In this document: in pieces, positions 42,485-50,637 of the stretch
Layout: each line of letters starts with the position of its first letter
Position numbering within the stretch: the first letter of the stretch is position 1
Assembly (NCBI GenBank): GCA_023423405.1
Contig: JAFAFR010000084.1
Span: 184,738 to 248,737 of the forward strand
Direction of reading: 5' to 3'
DNA: 64,000 nt
Origin: Bacteroidota bacterium
GTDB taxonomy: Bacteria > Bacteroidota > Bacteroidia > Chitinophagales > Chitinophagaceae
Position numbers and translations under genes: made by a program
The notes under the pieces: generated by a model
Seen by the model: only the letters and a program-made list of their open reading frames with translations
Database searches by the model: none
What the model was told of the DNA's origin: nothing

Positions 42485-43492
42485 ATGGGTTTTCTGAACC
42501 GGAAGATTTTAACCCTGGATGAGTTCACCATCCAGCAGCTGCGCCTCTTTCCACACGCCACCGGTGAGCTTAGCCGCCTGCTCCGCGATATCGGCCTGGC
42601 CGTTAAAAGGATCAATGTGGAAGTCAACAAAGCCGGGCTGGTCGACATACTCGGCCAGCAGGGTACGGTGAACGTACAGGGCGAAGACGTGATGAAGCTG
42701 GATATATTCGCCAACAACCAGTTGACCGGCGTGTTGCGGCACGGCATCAGTTGCGCCGGTATAGGCAGCGAGGAAATGGACGATGTGGTGATCTTTGACG
42801 ATGAAGTGAGCAACCAGAGCAAGTACGTGGTGCTGTTTGATCCGCTCGACGGCAGCAGCAATATTGATGTGAATGTTTCCATTGGCACCATCTTCTCCGT
42901 GTACCGGCGTCTGAGCGCGCCAGGCACGCCCTGTAACAAGGCCGATTTCATCCAGGCCGGTCTGCGCCAGGTGGCGGCAGGATACGTGGTGTACGGCAGC
43001 TCCACCATGCTGGTATATGCCACGCGGCGTGGCGTGAACGGCTTCACCCTCGACCCCAGCATCGGCGAGTTCTGCCTCAGCCATCCCGATATGAAATGTC
43101 CGCCCGCGGGCAAAATATATTCCGTGAACCACGGTAATTTTTTCCGTTTCGACAAAGGCGTGCAGCGTTATATCACCCACTGCCAGGAAAAGAATGGCAC
43201 TAACGGCGGCCCTTATACGCAGCGTTATATCGGCAGCCTGGTGAGCGACCTTCACCGCAACCTGATCAAGGGCGGGATCTTTTTATACCCGGGCACGGTG
43301 TCGCAGCCGCAGGGAAAATTGCGGCTGCTGTATGAATGCAATCCCTTTGCGTTTATCCTGGAGGTGGCGGGAGGGAAGGCCACAGATGGAAAGGAGAGGG
43401 TGCTCGATATTGTGCCCACTGAGCTGCACCAGCGCACGCCTTTTTTCGGCGGCAGCACCGACATGATGCAGGAACTGCAGTCTTTCCTCTGA
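42485..43492 (+). CDS. fbp: Fructose-1,6-bisphosphatase class I
   Basis: FBPase hydrolyses fructose 1,6-bisphosphate in gluconeogenesis. The 335-residue protein has the class I metal and substrate motifs: GISCAGIGSEEMDDVV, LFDPLDGSSNIDVNVSIGT, AAGYVVYGSSTMLVYATRRG, RYIGSLVSDLHRNLIKGGIF and KLRLLYECNPFAFILEVAGG. The ATG at 42485 (MGFLNRKILTLDEF) is preferred over one at 42461. Divergent from lysC. Confidence 0.96.
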   Translation: MGFLNRKILTLDEFTIQQLRLFPHATGELSRLLRDIGLAVKRINVEVNKAGLVDILGQQGTVNVQGEDVMKLDIFANNQLTGVLRHGISCAGIGSEEMDDVVIFDDEVSNQSKYVVLFDPLDGSSNIDVNVSIGTIFSVYRRLSAPGTPCNKADFIQAGLRQVAAGYVVYGSSTMLVYATRRGVNGFTLDPSIGEFCLSHPDMKCPPAGKIYSVNHGNFFRFDKGVQRYITHCQEKNGTNGGPYTQRYIGSLVSDLHRNLIKGGIFLYPGTVSQPQGKLRLLYECNPFAFILEVAGGKATDGKERVLDIVPTELHQRTPFFGGSTDMMQELQSFL

Positions 43493-43570
43493 CGGTTAAT
43501 CAGAGGGTCGCTGGTTCATCCCGGTAATTTCGTGACCAGGGTTTGCCGCAACTTTCACAAGGAGGATACT

Positions 43571-44533
43571 TTAAATAGTTTGGCTTTCTACTATTTCCAG
43601 TTTATATCCTTTCCCATGAACATTTGTTATCTTAAGCTCCGCGTCCGGGCTTAATTTTTTCCTGAGCTTTGATATAAACATATCCAGGCTACGCCCGGTA
43701 ATCACTCCTTCATCAATCCATATTTTTTGCAGGATCGTCTCTCGCGGTATCAGCTCTCCAAAATTTTCGTGAAGCAATTGTAATACCCTGCATTCTTTGT
43801 CAGTAAGGTGTATCAATTCGTTTTTCAATAACAAACGCTGCCCTTTTACATCAAATAAAAATTTTCCAACTGCGGGTAATTCAGACGCCGGCTCATCTTC
43901 TATTGACTGATCCTGATTGTCGGCAGGTAATTGCTTTGACGCCTCTTTAAACCGTTTCGTGAAGAAGGCAGTGGTCAGTACTAACAGCAAACTGTAAGCT
44001 GCCAGCATGAGCGGAGAAGTAAATGGCTTCGATCTGAATTTTTCTAATGCCGATGTGTTGACGCCTCCATTTGAATCAAAATCTGCAAATGCAAATTCGA
44101 TAGTATAGCAACCCTCCGGTTGGTTTCTGCCACTACATGCGAGTATATCTTCTGTACTGTTATTGAACGCAAAGCCGTATACGATGGCATTCTTCGTACA
44201 ATCATGAACAGTTACTGCATACCCGGAAGGGAACTGTGATTTGGGAAGTAACTGGCGGCATAAGGTGACGAGTGAATCATGATTAAAGGTGAAATCCTTT
44301 TCAAAGCTGAGCAGGAAGGTGCCTTCCTTATTTTCTGTTACCGGCAATACCCGTGAATGTTTGTCGTCCGATTGCAGCAGTAATTGGTCCCCCACGCGGC
44401 GGATAAGCAGGTTGACTTGTTTCACCTTTGTATCCCGGTCAACTGTTATGTGAAATGAAGATGCAGTAAAAAAAAGTAGGAAAATCCCGACGGCAAGGGC
44501 AAATCTGGGTAGTAAATGTTTGGCAAAAGACAT
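43571..44533 (-). CDS. Membrane-anchored winged-helix regulator (C-terminal OmpR/PhoB-type domain)
   Basis: A protein of 320 residues (328 if it starts at the ATG at 44557; numbers below use that longer form). It has an N-terminal hydrophobic signal/anchor (LAVGIFLLFF), a probable periplasmic domain (about 40-180) with several cysteines, a second membrane helix (LMLAAYSLLLVLTTAFF, 183-199), a charged linker and a C-terminal winged helix (about 232-322: ELIHLTDKECRVLQLL, IDEGVITGRSLDMFISKLRK, ITNVHGKGYKL). This would place a sensor outside and the DNA-binding domain inside, ToxR-like but with reversed domain order. It is divergent from the secreted repeat protein, its most likely target. Confidence 0.82.
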   Translation of the reverse strand: MSFAKHLLPRFALAVGIFLLFFTASSFHITVDRDTKVKQVNLLIRRVGDQLLLQSDDKHSRVLPVTENKEGTFLLSFEKDFTFNHDSLVTLCRQLLPKSQFPSGYAVTVHDCTKNAIVYGFAFNNSTEDILACSGRNQPEGCYTIEFAFADFDSNGGVNTSALEKFRSKPFTSPLMLAAYSLLLVLTTAFFTKRFKEASKQLPADNQDQSIEDEPASELPAVGKFLFDVKGQRLLLKNELIHLTDKECRVLQLLHENFGELIPRETILQKIWIDEGVITGRSLDMFISKLRKKLSPDAELKITNVHGKGYKLEIVESQTI

Positions 44534-44606
44534 GCTTACAGGAAAATTTACACGCATTTACATTTCTATTTACAACCGTTTTACAAAAAGTGACAAAGAC
44601 CTTGCA

Positions 44607-44614
44607 TAGGTTTG
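44607..44614 (+). promoter_or_regulatory. -7 promoter box before the secreted WExxPEG protein
   Basis: TAGGTTTG matches TAnnTTTG and ends 40 nt before the ATG at 44655. It lies in the divergent region shared with the membrane-anchored regulator. No clear TTG at -33 is visible. Confidence 0.4.
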
Positions 44615-44654
44615 AAATTTGAAGCTAATATTATTTAACTAACCCACAAAAATT

Positions 44655-45173
44655 ATGAAAAAAGCTGTTTATGTACTGATCTTATCGCTGGTTGTGGTAA
44701 GCGGACTGGTATTTGCTAATCGAGAAATTAAAAATGAACCTTCTGAAAAGTCATCTCCAAAACCGCCTACTGATGCTGAAAGGAGGTCAGCAATGAAACA
44801 ATGGGAGGCTACCCCTGAGGGTAGAAAGTACAAAAAATGGGAAGCATCTCCCGAAGGTACAAAAGTGCTTGCCAGTGCTGTTAAAATAAGTGCTTCCACC
44901 AATATGGAGGCTGTCGTAACTTCTCTTTCTCTCCCGCCAGGCTCATTATTAGGTTTCGGAGTGATGGTCAGAATTAATGGTGACGATTACATTCTTAGGT
45001 TTGACGGTGAGCTTCAGCAGCTACATAGCCTAAAGGTTAACGACAAAATAATTATAAAAAGCCATAGCGTATCGTACGCGCCCAAGTATGCATATCCAAT
45101 AGTATCGGGCGAATATGTAGAACGGGATGGCAAAATAATTTATAAACGTGCCCCTAACAAAGGCCGTTGCTGA
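44655..45173 (+). CDS. Secreted protein with tandem WExxPEG repeat, unknown function
   Basis: A 172-residue exported protein with signal peptide KAVYVLILSLVVVSGLVFA and a Lys/Ser/Pro-rich spacer. A 12-residue repeat follows: WEATPEGRKYKK (from W50) and WEASPEG (from W62). The C-terminal part is beta-rich (VMVRINGDDYILRFDGELQ, LKVNDKIIIKSHSV). I recognise no family. It is AT-richer than the surrounding genes, as is the adjacent divergent regulator. Confidence 0.7.
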   Translation: MKKAVYVLILSLVVVSGLVFANREIKNEPSEKSSPKPPTDAERRSAMKQWEATPEGRKYKKWEASPEGTKVLASAVKISASTNMEAVVTSLSLPPGSLLGFGVMVRINGDDYILRFDGELQQLHSLKVNDKIIIKSHSVSYAPKYAYPIVSGEYVERDGKIIYKRAPNKGRC

Positions 45174-45215
45174 GTAAAGAACAAATTTGCAAGTTCCTGT
45201 AAATCAGTGATCATT

Positions 45216-45431
45216 TTACCTGTTGATTTTCGTGAGCGCCGACCCTTTATGCGCGGCTACATGATCCGACTTATTGCTTTTAATTTCATATTGGGGATCT
45301 TCCTCCGTTGCATGATGGGTGTACCCTTTGTAGTTGAAGTCTTTCGTATGTACTTTGATAATCGTTCCCGAAACGATTCCAGCTTCCGAATTCCAGCTTA
45401 CTGCATCACCCACTTTGAATTTTGTTGCCAT
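45216..45431 (-). CDS. DUF2945 (Tudor-like, HVA1-type) small protein
   Basis: A 71-residue protein beginning FKVGDAVSWNSEAGIVSGTI with HATEEDPQYEIKSNKSDHVA and ending HKGSALTKI, the pattern of DUF2945/hypervirulence-associated Tudor domain proteins. The function is unknown. It is the last gene on the minus strand of this block, starting 2 nt after the DUF488 stop. Confidence 0.85.
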   Translation of the reverse strand: MATKFKVGDAVSWNSEAGIVSGTIIKVHTKDFNYKGYTHHATEEDPQYEIKSNKSDHVAAHKGSALTKINR

Positions 45432-45433
45432 AA

Positions 45434-45985
45434 TTATAAATTGGACGGATTGGTATCATCGTGGTAGAAAACATGCTCACCCTCAACACGGGCGGGTGAA
45501 GTGTAGGAATGCGCTTCCACTTTACCCGGCCCCATAATATGCAGCACCTGCCATCCCCTGGCCTTTAGGTAGTCCGAAATCATGGAACGATGGCATCTCC
45601 ACCAGAGCGCTTCCGAACACATATAGGCTGTTGGTTGTTTTGCGGCAATGGTTTCCAGTTGGCTCATGCCTTCTTCAAATTCCTTCGTCGCCATATGATC
45701 GGCATATCCCTGGAAGGATTTGTTTCGCCAGCGATTGTTGTTGGAATTCTTATGCGCTGTTCTCCTGCCGCCTAAATTTTCCAAATGAACGTAGCTGATG
45801 CCAACTGCCTGCAAACCGGCAGCTAAGTTGTCTTTATTGAACTGCGGATATTTTCGCGATCCCGGAAAACGCCTGACATCAACCAGTGTTTTTATAGCAA
45901 AAGCCTGTAACATTTGAATAAGCTCCTCCAAACTGTGTGTGGAGTGGCCAATTGTATAAACAATATTGTTCTTTGCTGATTCCAT
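45434..45985 (-). CDS. DUF488 domain protein
   Basis: A 183-residue protein of the DUF488 family: VYTIGHSTHSLEELIQML, TLVDVRRFPGSRKYPQFN, YVHLENLGGRRTAHKNS and the cysteine/arginine block YMCSEALWWRCHRSMISDYL. Function is not established for the family. The CSE..WWRCHR pattern is highly conserved and suggests metal or nucleotide chemistry. It lies 58 nt downstream of the encapsulin gene and 2 nt before DUF2945 on the same strand. Confidence 0.88.
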   Translation of the reverse strand: MESAKNNIVYTIGHSTHSLEELIQMLQAFAIKTLVDVRRFPGSRKYPQFNKDNLAAGLQAVGISYVHLENLGGRRTAHKNSNNNRWRNKSFQGYADHMATKEFEEGMSQLETIAAKQPTAYMCSEALWWRCHRSMISDYLKARGWQVLHIMGPGKVEAHSYTSPARVEGEHVFYHDDTNPSNL

Positions 45986-46043
45986 GCTTCAGGCTTCAAT
46001 TGCACCCCGGGGCCGGCTATAACCGTAGAACGGCCGATCAATA

Positions 46044-46847
46044 TTATTCCCCTGGTGTGAGCGCCACAGATGCTTCTGTCGTGAATACCTGGAAAGTAAA
46101 ACTTTCCTGCAGGTACAATTTGACCGTGGTGGCGGAATGTTCAAGATACCCGATGGAAGTATCCTGCCCAATGCTCAACTCAAAATCACCGCCACGGGTA
46201 CTCAGTACGAAGCCGCCTCTGATGGCCGGCGCCCAGATAATATCTCCGCCAATGACCCGCTGAATGTGTTGAAAGACGGGATATCCTTCATCGCTTCCAC
46301 CGCTGGCCGCTGTGAACTGGTCTGCGCCAAGAACAAGAACGTAAGGCCCATTAACCCCCGCCAGCCGCAACTGACTAACTGCCTGGGATACGGCATCGGG
46401 ATAACCCTTTATACTGGAAGGAAGTATTACCGGCTTGTTGCTGCTGCTCTGACGGATGCCCTGGATATCCGCAGTGCCAAATCCTTCAAAGACGGCTGCG
46501 TCTTCTCCAAAAGCTATTTTGCGTGCAGCGTCTTTTACCGGTTGCCAGTCGGAATCCTCCGCTCCCCGTTCTACATCGTCAATAGCCTGCCGCGTCAGTT
46601 CAAACGGAACCCGGAGTTCAACAAGCGGTTTGACCAGGCGTTGAGATGCCTGTATTCCTTCCCCGGGCGCATCAATTTGCCGGAGGTGGCCTGTTCCCAC
46701 AGCCGAATGATCAAACCCTTTTGGGCCTTCCACATCCACCACCCGCCGGGCCGCCATATGGCGTTTAAGCGTGCGGCGGGCTTCTTCTTCAATTTGAGAC
46801 CACGCTGCATCGGAAATGGGAGCAAGTTCCCGGTAAAGATTATTCAT
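46044..46847 (-). CDS. enc: Family 1 encapsulin shell protein
   Basis: The 267-residue protein is an encapsulin (linocin M18 / CFP29-like) that self-assembles into an HK97-fold icosahedral nanocompartment. Recognised features are the N-terminus NNLYRELAPISDAAWSQIEE, RRVVDVEGPKGFDHSAVGTG, VPFELTRQAIDDVERGAEDS, FEGFGTADIQGI and the ending SFTFQVFTTEASVALT. Its ATG overlaps the TGA of the upstream DyP peroxidase (ATGA), whose C-terminal tag is the expected cargo signal. Length matches one-domain family 1 encapsulins (about 265 aa). Confidence 0.95.
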   Translation of the reverse strand: MNNLYRELAPISDAAWSQIEEEARRTLKRHMAARRVVDVEGPKGFDHSAVGTGHLRQIDAPGEGIQASQRLVKPLVELRVPFELTRQAIDDVERGAEDSDWQPVKDAARKIAFGEDAAVFEGFGTADIQGIRQSSSNKPVILPSSIKGYPDAVSQAVSQLRLAGVNGPYVLVLGADQFTAASGGSDEGYPVFQHIQRVIGGDIIWAPAIRGGFVLSTRGGDFELSIGQDTSIGYLEHSATTVKLYLQESFTFQVFTTEASVALTPGE

Positions 46848-47878
46848 ATCCTGTTTCTTTTTTTTAGTGAACCAATGCCTAAGGAGCCATCTGCCTTAGG
46901 TTCTTGTGATCCAGCCTTCTCCTCAACCGGAATTTCATTGGATAGAGGCGAAACCCCATTGGAAACATTCTTTAAAAATGTGGTGGTTGGAACAAAAAAC
47001 AAACTCCCGGTTTTGGGCGAACTGAAATCCAATAGCCTGTCGTAGTTACCGGGTGGAGAACCCACAAACATATTGGTCAGCATTTTTTTTACCGTACTGA
47101 ATGTGCTGGCATAAGCAATGAAATAAGTGCCCATCTCATTGGTGGACATATTGCCAAAGGGCATATTGTCGCGAATCACTTTTAAATCGTCGCCTACATT
47201 GGCCAAAGCGCTGTGGGAATTGGAAGGTTTGATATTATCCGGCATTTCAACATCACTCTGCCTATGCCTGCCGAATACTTTTTCCTGTTCTTCAACAGGC
47301 AGGGACTTAAACGCATTCAAATCGTGAATGTATTTCTGAACGAAAAGATAACTGCCGCCCTTATAAGCGGGATCATCGTCTCCAACCAGTCCAAAATAGG
47401 CACGATCCTTTCCATGTGGATTTTCAGTACCATCAACAAATCCTAAAATGGAACGCCCATCCCAGTAACGAAAGCCATGAATTTCTTCGGTGCTTGTGGC
47501 TACCGGCTTTAGCAGCGCAGACAGCGCAAACGCCATATCGTAACAGATACTGCTGTTCTCGCCCCTGATGTGAAAATGCAAATCTCCTTTTGTAGCTACG
47601 GCCGTGTATTTCGCTCCCGGGATCGGTTCAAAATTTTCCAGCTCTTTGGGAAGGGGAACAGGGAGGCGAAGTTGATTCCAGGCTTCATACCCGATCCCCA
47701 TCACACAACTGGCGCCGGAGTCCGGGAAACGGGTATCCCCGGAATTATTAAGATTGACCACCAATGCGCAGATGTTCTGAAAGGCTTCATCAATTTGTAC
47801 GCCGGCTTTAAAATTCCAGACCATAAAAATGGTGGCATTGCCATGATAATCTAAAACATTTTGTGGTGCTGGATTCAT
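46844..47878 (-). CDS. DyP-type peroxidase with encapsulin cargo-loading peptide
   Basis: A 344-residue heme peroxidase of the YfeX-like bacterial DyP group. The catalytic Asp is D149 in LGFVDGTENPHG, the proximal heme His is H222 in KPSNSHSAL, and the distal Arg is R236 in IRDNMPFGNM. The last 15 residues, DGSLGIGSLKKRNRI (330-344), contain the canonical encapsulin targeting peptide, after a linker rich in Pro, Glu and Lys. No signal peptide is present, consistent with a cytosolic capsule. It overlaps the encapsulin gene by 4 nt and starts 58 nt after the YdeP-type oxidoreductase. Confidence 0.95.
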   Translation of the reverse strand: MNPAPQNVLDYHGNATIFMVWNFKAGVQIDEAFQNICALVVNLNNSGDTRFPDSGASCVMGIGYEAWNQLRLPVPLPKELENFEPIPGAKYTAVATKGDLHFHIRGENSSICYDMAFALSALLKPVATSTEEIHGFRYWDGRSILGFVDGTENPHGKDRAYFGLVGDDDPAYKGGSYLFVQKYIHDLNAFKSLPVEEQEKVFGRHRQSDVEMPDNIKPSNSHSALANVGDDLKVIRDNMPFGNMSTNEMGTYFIAYASTFSTVKKMLTNMFVGSPPGNYDRLLDFSSPKTGSLFFVPTTTFLKNVSNGVSPLSNEIPVEEKAGSQEPKADGSLGIGSLKKRNRI

Positions 47879-47936
47879 ATCTGCTGAAGCTGCTTAAATT
47901 TACTGAATCGGATGTTATGAAAAAAAATACCTGGTT

Positions 47937-50261
47937 TTATAATTGCCTGATCTTCCCGTAAATCTTCGGATCGTGCTTTTTTATCCTGATCTTCACATAT
48001 TTTGATGCGGGCATATTACTTTCTCCGACCACATTGTTGATAGAAACCAGCACATTTGTTTCCGGGAAATAAGTCATGGTGTTTTTTTCGGGAATGGGGT
48101 AGGGGACAATGATGAATAAAGGAGCAATCCTTTCCTTACCGTCGTTGTAATTGAATAAGTCTACTTTTTCACCGGCTGTAAAACCTGCTTTTATAATGTC
48201 CTTTTCATTCATGAATATCACCCGCCGCTCATTGTGTATGCCCCGGTAACGATCGTCCAGTCCGTAAATAGTGGTATTAAACTGGTCATGCGTACGGGTG
48301 GTGGCCATCATGTATTCATCTTCGTCAAGCCGGTTGTCCGGAATGGTCGTGATGGTAAACGGGGCGCGGTAATCGTATTGTTTGGCAAACTTCTGCTCGT
48401 CCCTGGCAGCATTGGGCAGGTAAAACCCCTTTTTGATCCGGACCCTTTCATTATAATTCTCAAAACCGGGAATGCATTTTTCGATATCATCCCTGACGGC
48501 ATCGTAACTATCGTGAAACCGTTGCCAGTTTACCACCGACCTGCTGCCAAGCGTTGCCATCGCCATACGGCAAACAATCTGCATTTCATTCATAAGGTTA
48601 TCGGAAACGGGTTTCAATATTCCTTTAGACGACTCTACCACACCCATTGAATTTTCAGTGCTCACAAATTGGTGTTCTCCGTTTACCATGTCAATATCGC
48701 TGCGCGATAAAGTAGGGAGTATGAGCGCTTCCTGTCCATGCACCAGGTGGGTCCTGTTTAACTTGGTAGACACAACCACCGTTAGATTAAGTTTCCGCAA
48801 AGCACTAGCTGTATAAGTTGTGTCTGGCGTAGCCGACAGGAAGTTGCCACCCATGCAAAACAGTACTTTTACTTTTCCTTCGTACATGGCTTTAATAGCC
48901 CTTACCACATCATAGCCGTGCCTGCGCGGCATCTTAAAGCCATAGTGTTTTTCGAGGCGATCCAGTTGTTCATCGGTTGGCTTTTCGTCTATCAGCATGG
49001 TGCGATTGCCCTGCACATTGCTGTGCCCTCGTACCGGGCATACGCCGGCCCCCTTTCTGCCAATGCTCCCTTTCATCAACAGGATGTTCAGCATTTCCCT
49101 TACCATATCTACGCCATTGGGTTGCTGCGTAATGCCCATTCCCCAGCAAATGATAATTTGTTTTTTGAATGCAATCATTTGGGCAGCTTCGTATAACCGG
49201 GCTGCGGAAACACCAGATTCCTTAGCAAGTTCCTCCAGTTGATAGGTATCAAATTGCCTGGTAAATGTTTCGAAACCAATCGTTTTTTCTTCAATAAATT
49301 TTTTATCCAGCACTTCGCCGGGTGATTTCTTTTCAAAATCGAGCAGCAGCCATTCAATGGCCTTTAGTAGGGCCATATCGCCGTTTATTTTTACGGGCAG
49401 GTAGAGGTCTGCAAGCTTAGTCCCCCTGCCGACAATCCCCTTTACTTCCTGCGGGTTCTTAAATCCCATGAGGCCGGCTTCCGGCAGGGGATTTACCGCA
49501 ATTATCTTTCCGCCATTTGCTTTGCATTTTTCCAATGCACTCATCATCCTGGGTGCATTGGTTCCGGGGTTTTGACCGATGATAAGAATGATTTCTGCGT
49601 GGTAAAAATCTTCCAGTGTTACCGTTCCCTTGCCAATGCCGATCGTTGGACGCAGACCCGAACCAGATGTTTCGTGGCACATGTTGGAACAATCGGGCAT
49701 ATTGTTGGTGCCGTATTCTTTGGCAAAAAGCTGGTAAACAAAAGAGGCTTCATTACTTGTTCTTCCGGAGGTGTAAAAGGCGGCTTCGTCGGGGGAGGCC
49801 AGGGCGTTCAAATGTGTCGCTATTTTTTGGAAAGCATCCTCCCAGCTTATAGGCTGGTAGTGCGTGCCACCTTTGGGCAGGTACATCGGATCCGTGATTC
49901 TTCCCATTTTTCCTATCTGGTAATCGTCTGACAGGGAAAGTTCATATACCGAATTGTTTTTGAAAAATTCAGGTGTCACTCGTCTGCTGGTGGCCTCTTC
50001 CGCCAATGCTTTTGCGCCATTTTCGCAATATTCGCCAAAGGGAGAACGATCGTCGTCGGGGTCGGGCCATGCGCAACTTGGGCAATCGAAACCACCGAAC
50101 TGGTTCATTCGCAACAGGGCTTTGTTCCCCCGGAAGAATGTTTTTTCTTCCACCAGGTCGCTCATGGCTGCCACTACCGCCGGCATTCCGGCCGCCCATG
50201 TTTTTGGCGCAGTTGTCTTAAGATCTGATAGCTTATAGGGGTTTTCTGCATCAGGTTCCAT
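47937..50261 (-). CDS. FdhF/YdeP family molybdopterin oxidoreductase
   Basis: A 774-residue member of the bis-MGD (DMSO reductase) superfamily. It has the YdeP-type N-terminus with RMNQFGGFDCPSCAWPDPDD in place of the usual [4Fe-4S] four-cysteine motif. Molybdopterin-binding blocks are TSGRTSNEASFVYQLF, MCHETSGSGLRPTIGIGKGT, IGQNPGTNAPRMMSALE, GAGVCPVRGHSNVQGNRTM and FCMGGNFLSATPDT. No twin-arginine signal is seen, so it is probably cytosolic. The substrate is unknown; formate is suggested only by the nearby fdhD. It needs the Moco made by the 18.8-24.5 kb operon plus a MobA not seen here. Confidence 0.93.
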   Translation of the reverse strand: MEPDAENPYKLSDLKTTAPKTWAAGMPAVVAAMSDLVEEKTFFRGNKALLRMNQFGGFDCPSCAWPDPDDDRSPFGEYCENGAKALAEEATSRRVTPEFFKNNSVYELSLSDDYQIGKMGRITDPMYLPKGGTHYQPISWEDAFQKIATHLNALASPDEAAFYTSGRTSNEASFVYQLFAKEYGTNNMPDCSNMCHETSGSGLRPTIGIGKGTVTLEDFYHAEIILIIGQNPGTNAPRMMSALEKCKANGGKIIAVNPLPEAGLMGFKNPQEVKGIVGRGTKLADLYLPVKINGDMALLKAIEWLLLDFEKKSPGEVLDKKFIEEKTIGFETFTRQFDTYQLEELAKESGVSAARLYEAAQMIAFKKQIIICWGMGITQQPNGVDMVREMLNILLMKGSIGRKGAGVCPVRGHSNVQGNRTMLIDEKPTDEQLDRLEKHYGFKMPRRHGYDVVRAIKAMYEGKVKVLFCMGGNFLSATPDTTYTASALRKLNLTVVVSTKLNRTHLVHGQEALILPTLSRSDIDMVNGEHQFVSTENSMGVVESSKGILKPVSDNLMNEMQIVCRMAMATLGSRSVVNWQRFHDSYDAVRDDIEKCIPGFENYNERVRIKKGFYLPNAARDEQKFAKQYDYRAPFTITTIPDNRLDEDEYMMATTRTHDQFNTTIYGLDDRYRGIHNERRVIFMNEKDIIKAGFTAGEKVDLFNYNDGKERIAPLFIIVPYPIPEKNTMTYFPETNVLVSINNVVGESNMPASKYVKIRIKKHDPKIYGKIRQL

Positions 50262-50277
50262 AGCGCAAAATGTTTAA

Positions 50278-50637
50278 CTATTGACAGGAAATACCCGGGT
50301 GAGGATAATTGTCGCTCTGGTCTTCCTCAACCCGGTCAATACAAACAAAGTCCTTCTCAATGAGCAAACCCAGCAGGCCGCTGCTTCCCTCAAAGCCCAC
50401 CCGGTCGGTATTGACAAGTTCATCGATCATTTCTTTTGGCATATAAAGCACAATCCTATTGCCCGTAAAGTCGGCAGAAAGGCCGATGGCATCTTTGCCG
50501 GCCTGCTCAATGGCATAGAACAGGGTGCTGCCTGCAAACTCAGTGCGTTCCTCCAAACTGCCATCGGCACCCAGCCGGGCAATTTCAGATTTGGTTAACC
50601 GATAGCGCAGCGTATTGCCTTTAATCCGGATTTTCAT
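50278..50637 (-). CDS. DUF7009-like small protein
   Basis: A 119-residue protein beginning MKIRIKGNTLRYRLTKSEI, with GSTLFYAIEQAGKD, GNRIVLYMPKEMIDELVNTD and KDFVCIDRVEEDQSDNYPHP. This pattern fits small proteins found beside fdhD and molybdopterin oxidoreductases. Function unknown; an accessory or assembly role for the oxidoreductase is inference from position. Its ATG overlaps the fdhD stop by 4 nt, and the oxidoreductase gene follows after 16 nt. Confidence 0.75.
   Translation of the reverse strand: MKIRIKGNTLRYRLTKSEIARLGADGSLEERTEFAGSTLFYAIEQAGKDAIGLSADFTGNRIVLYMPKEMIDELVNTDRVGFEGSSGLLGLLIEKDFVCIDRVEEDQSDNYPHPGISCQ

Noticed and set aside
46137..47045. 302-codon plus-strand frame opposite encapsulin and DyP
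   Set aside because: Antisense to two well-recognised overlapping genes; no domain recognised.
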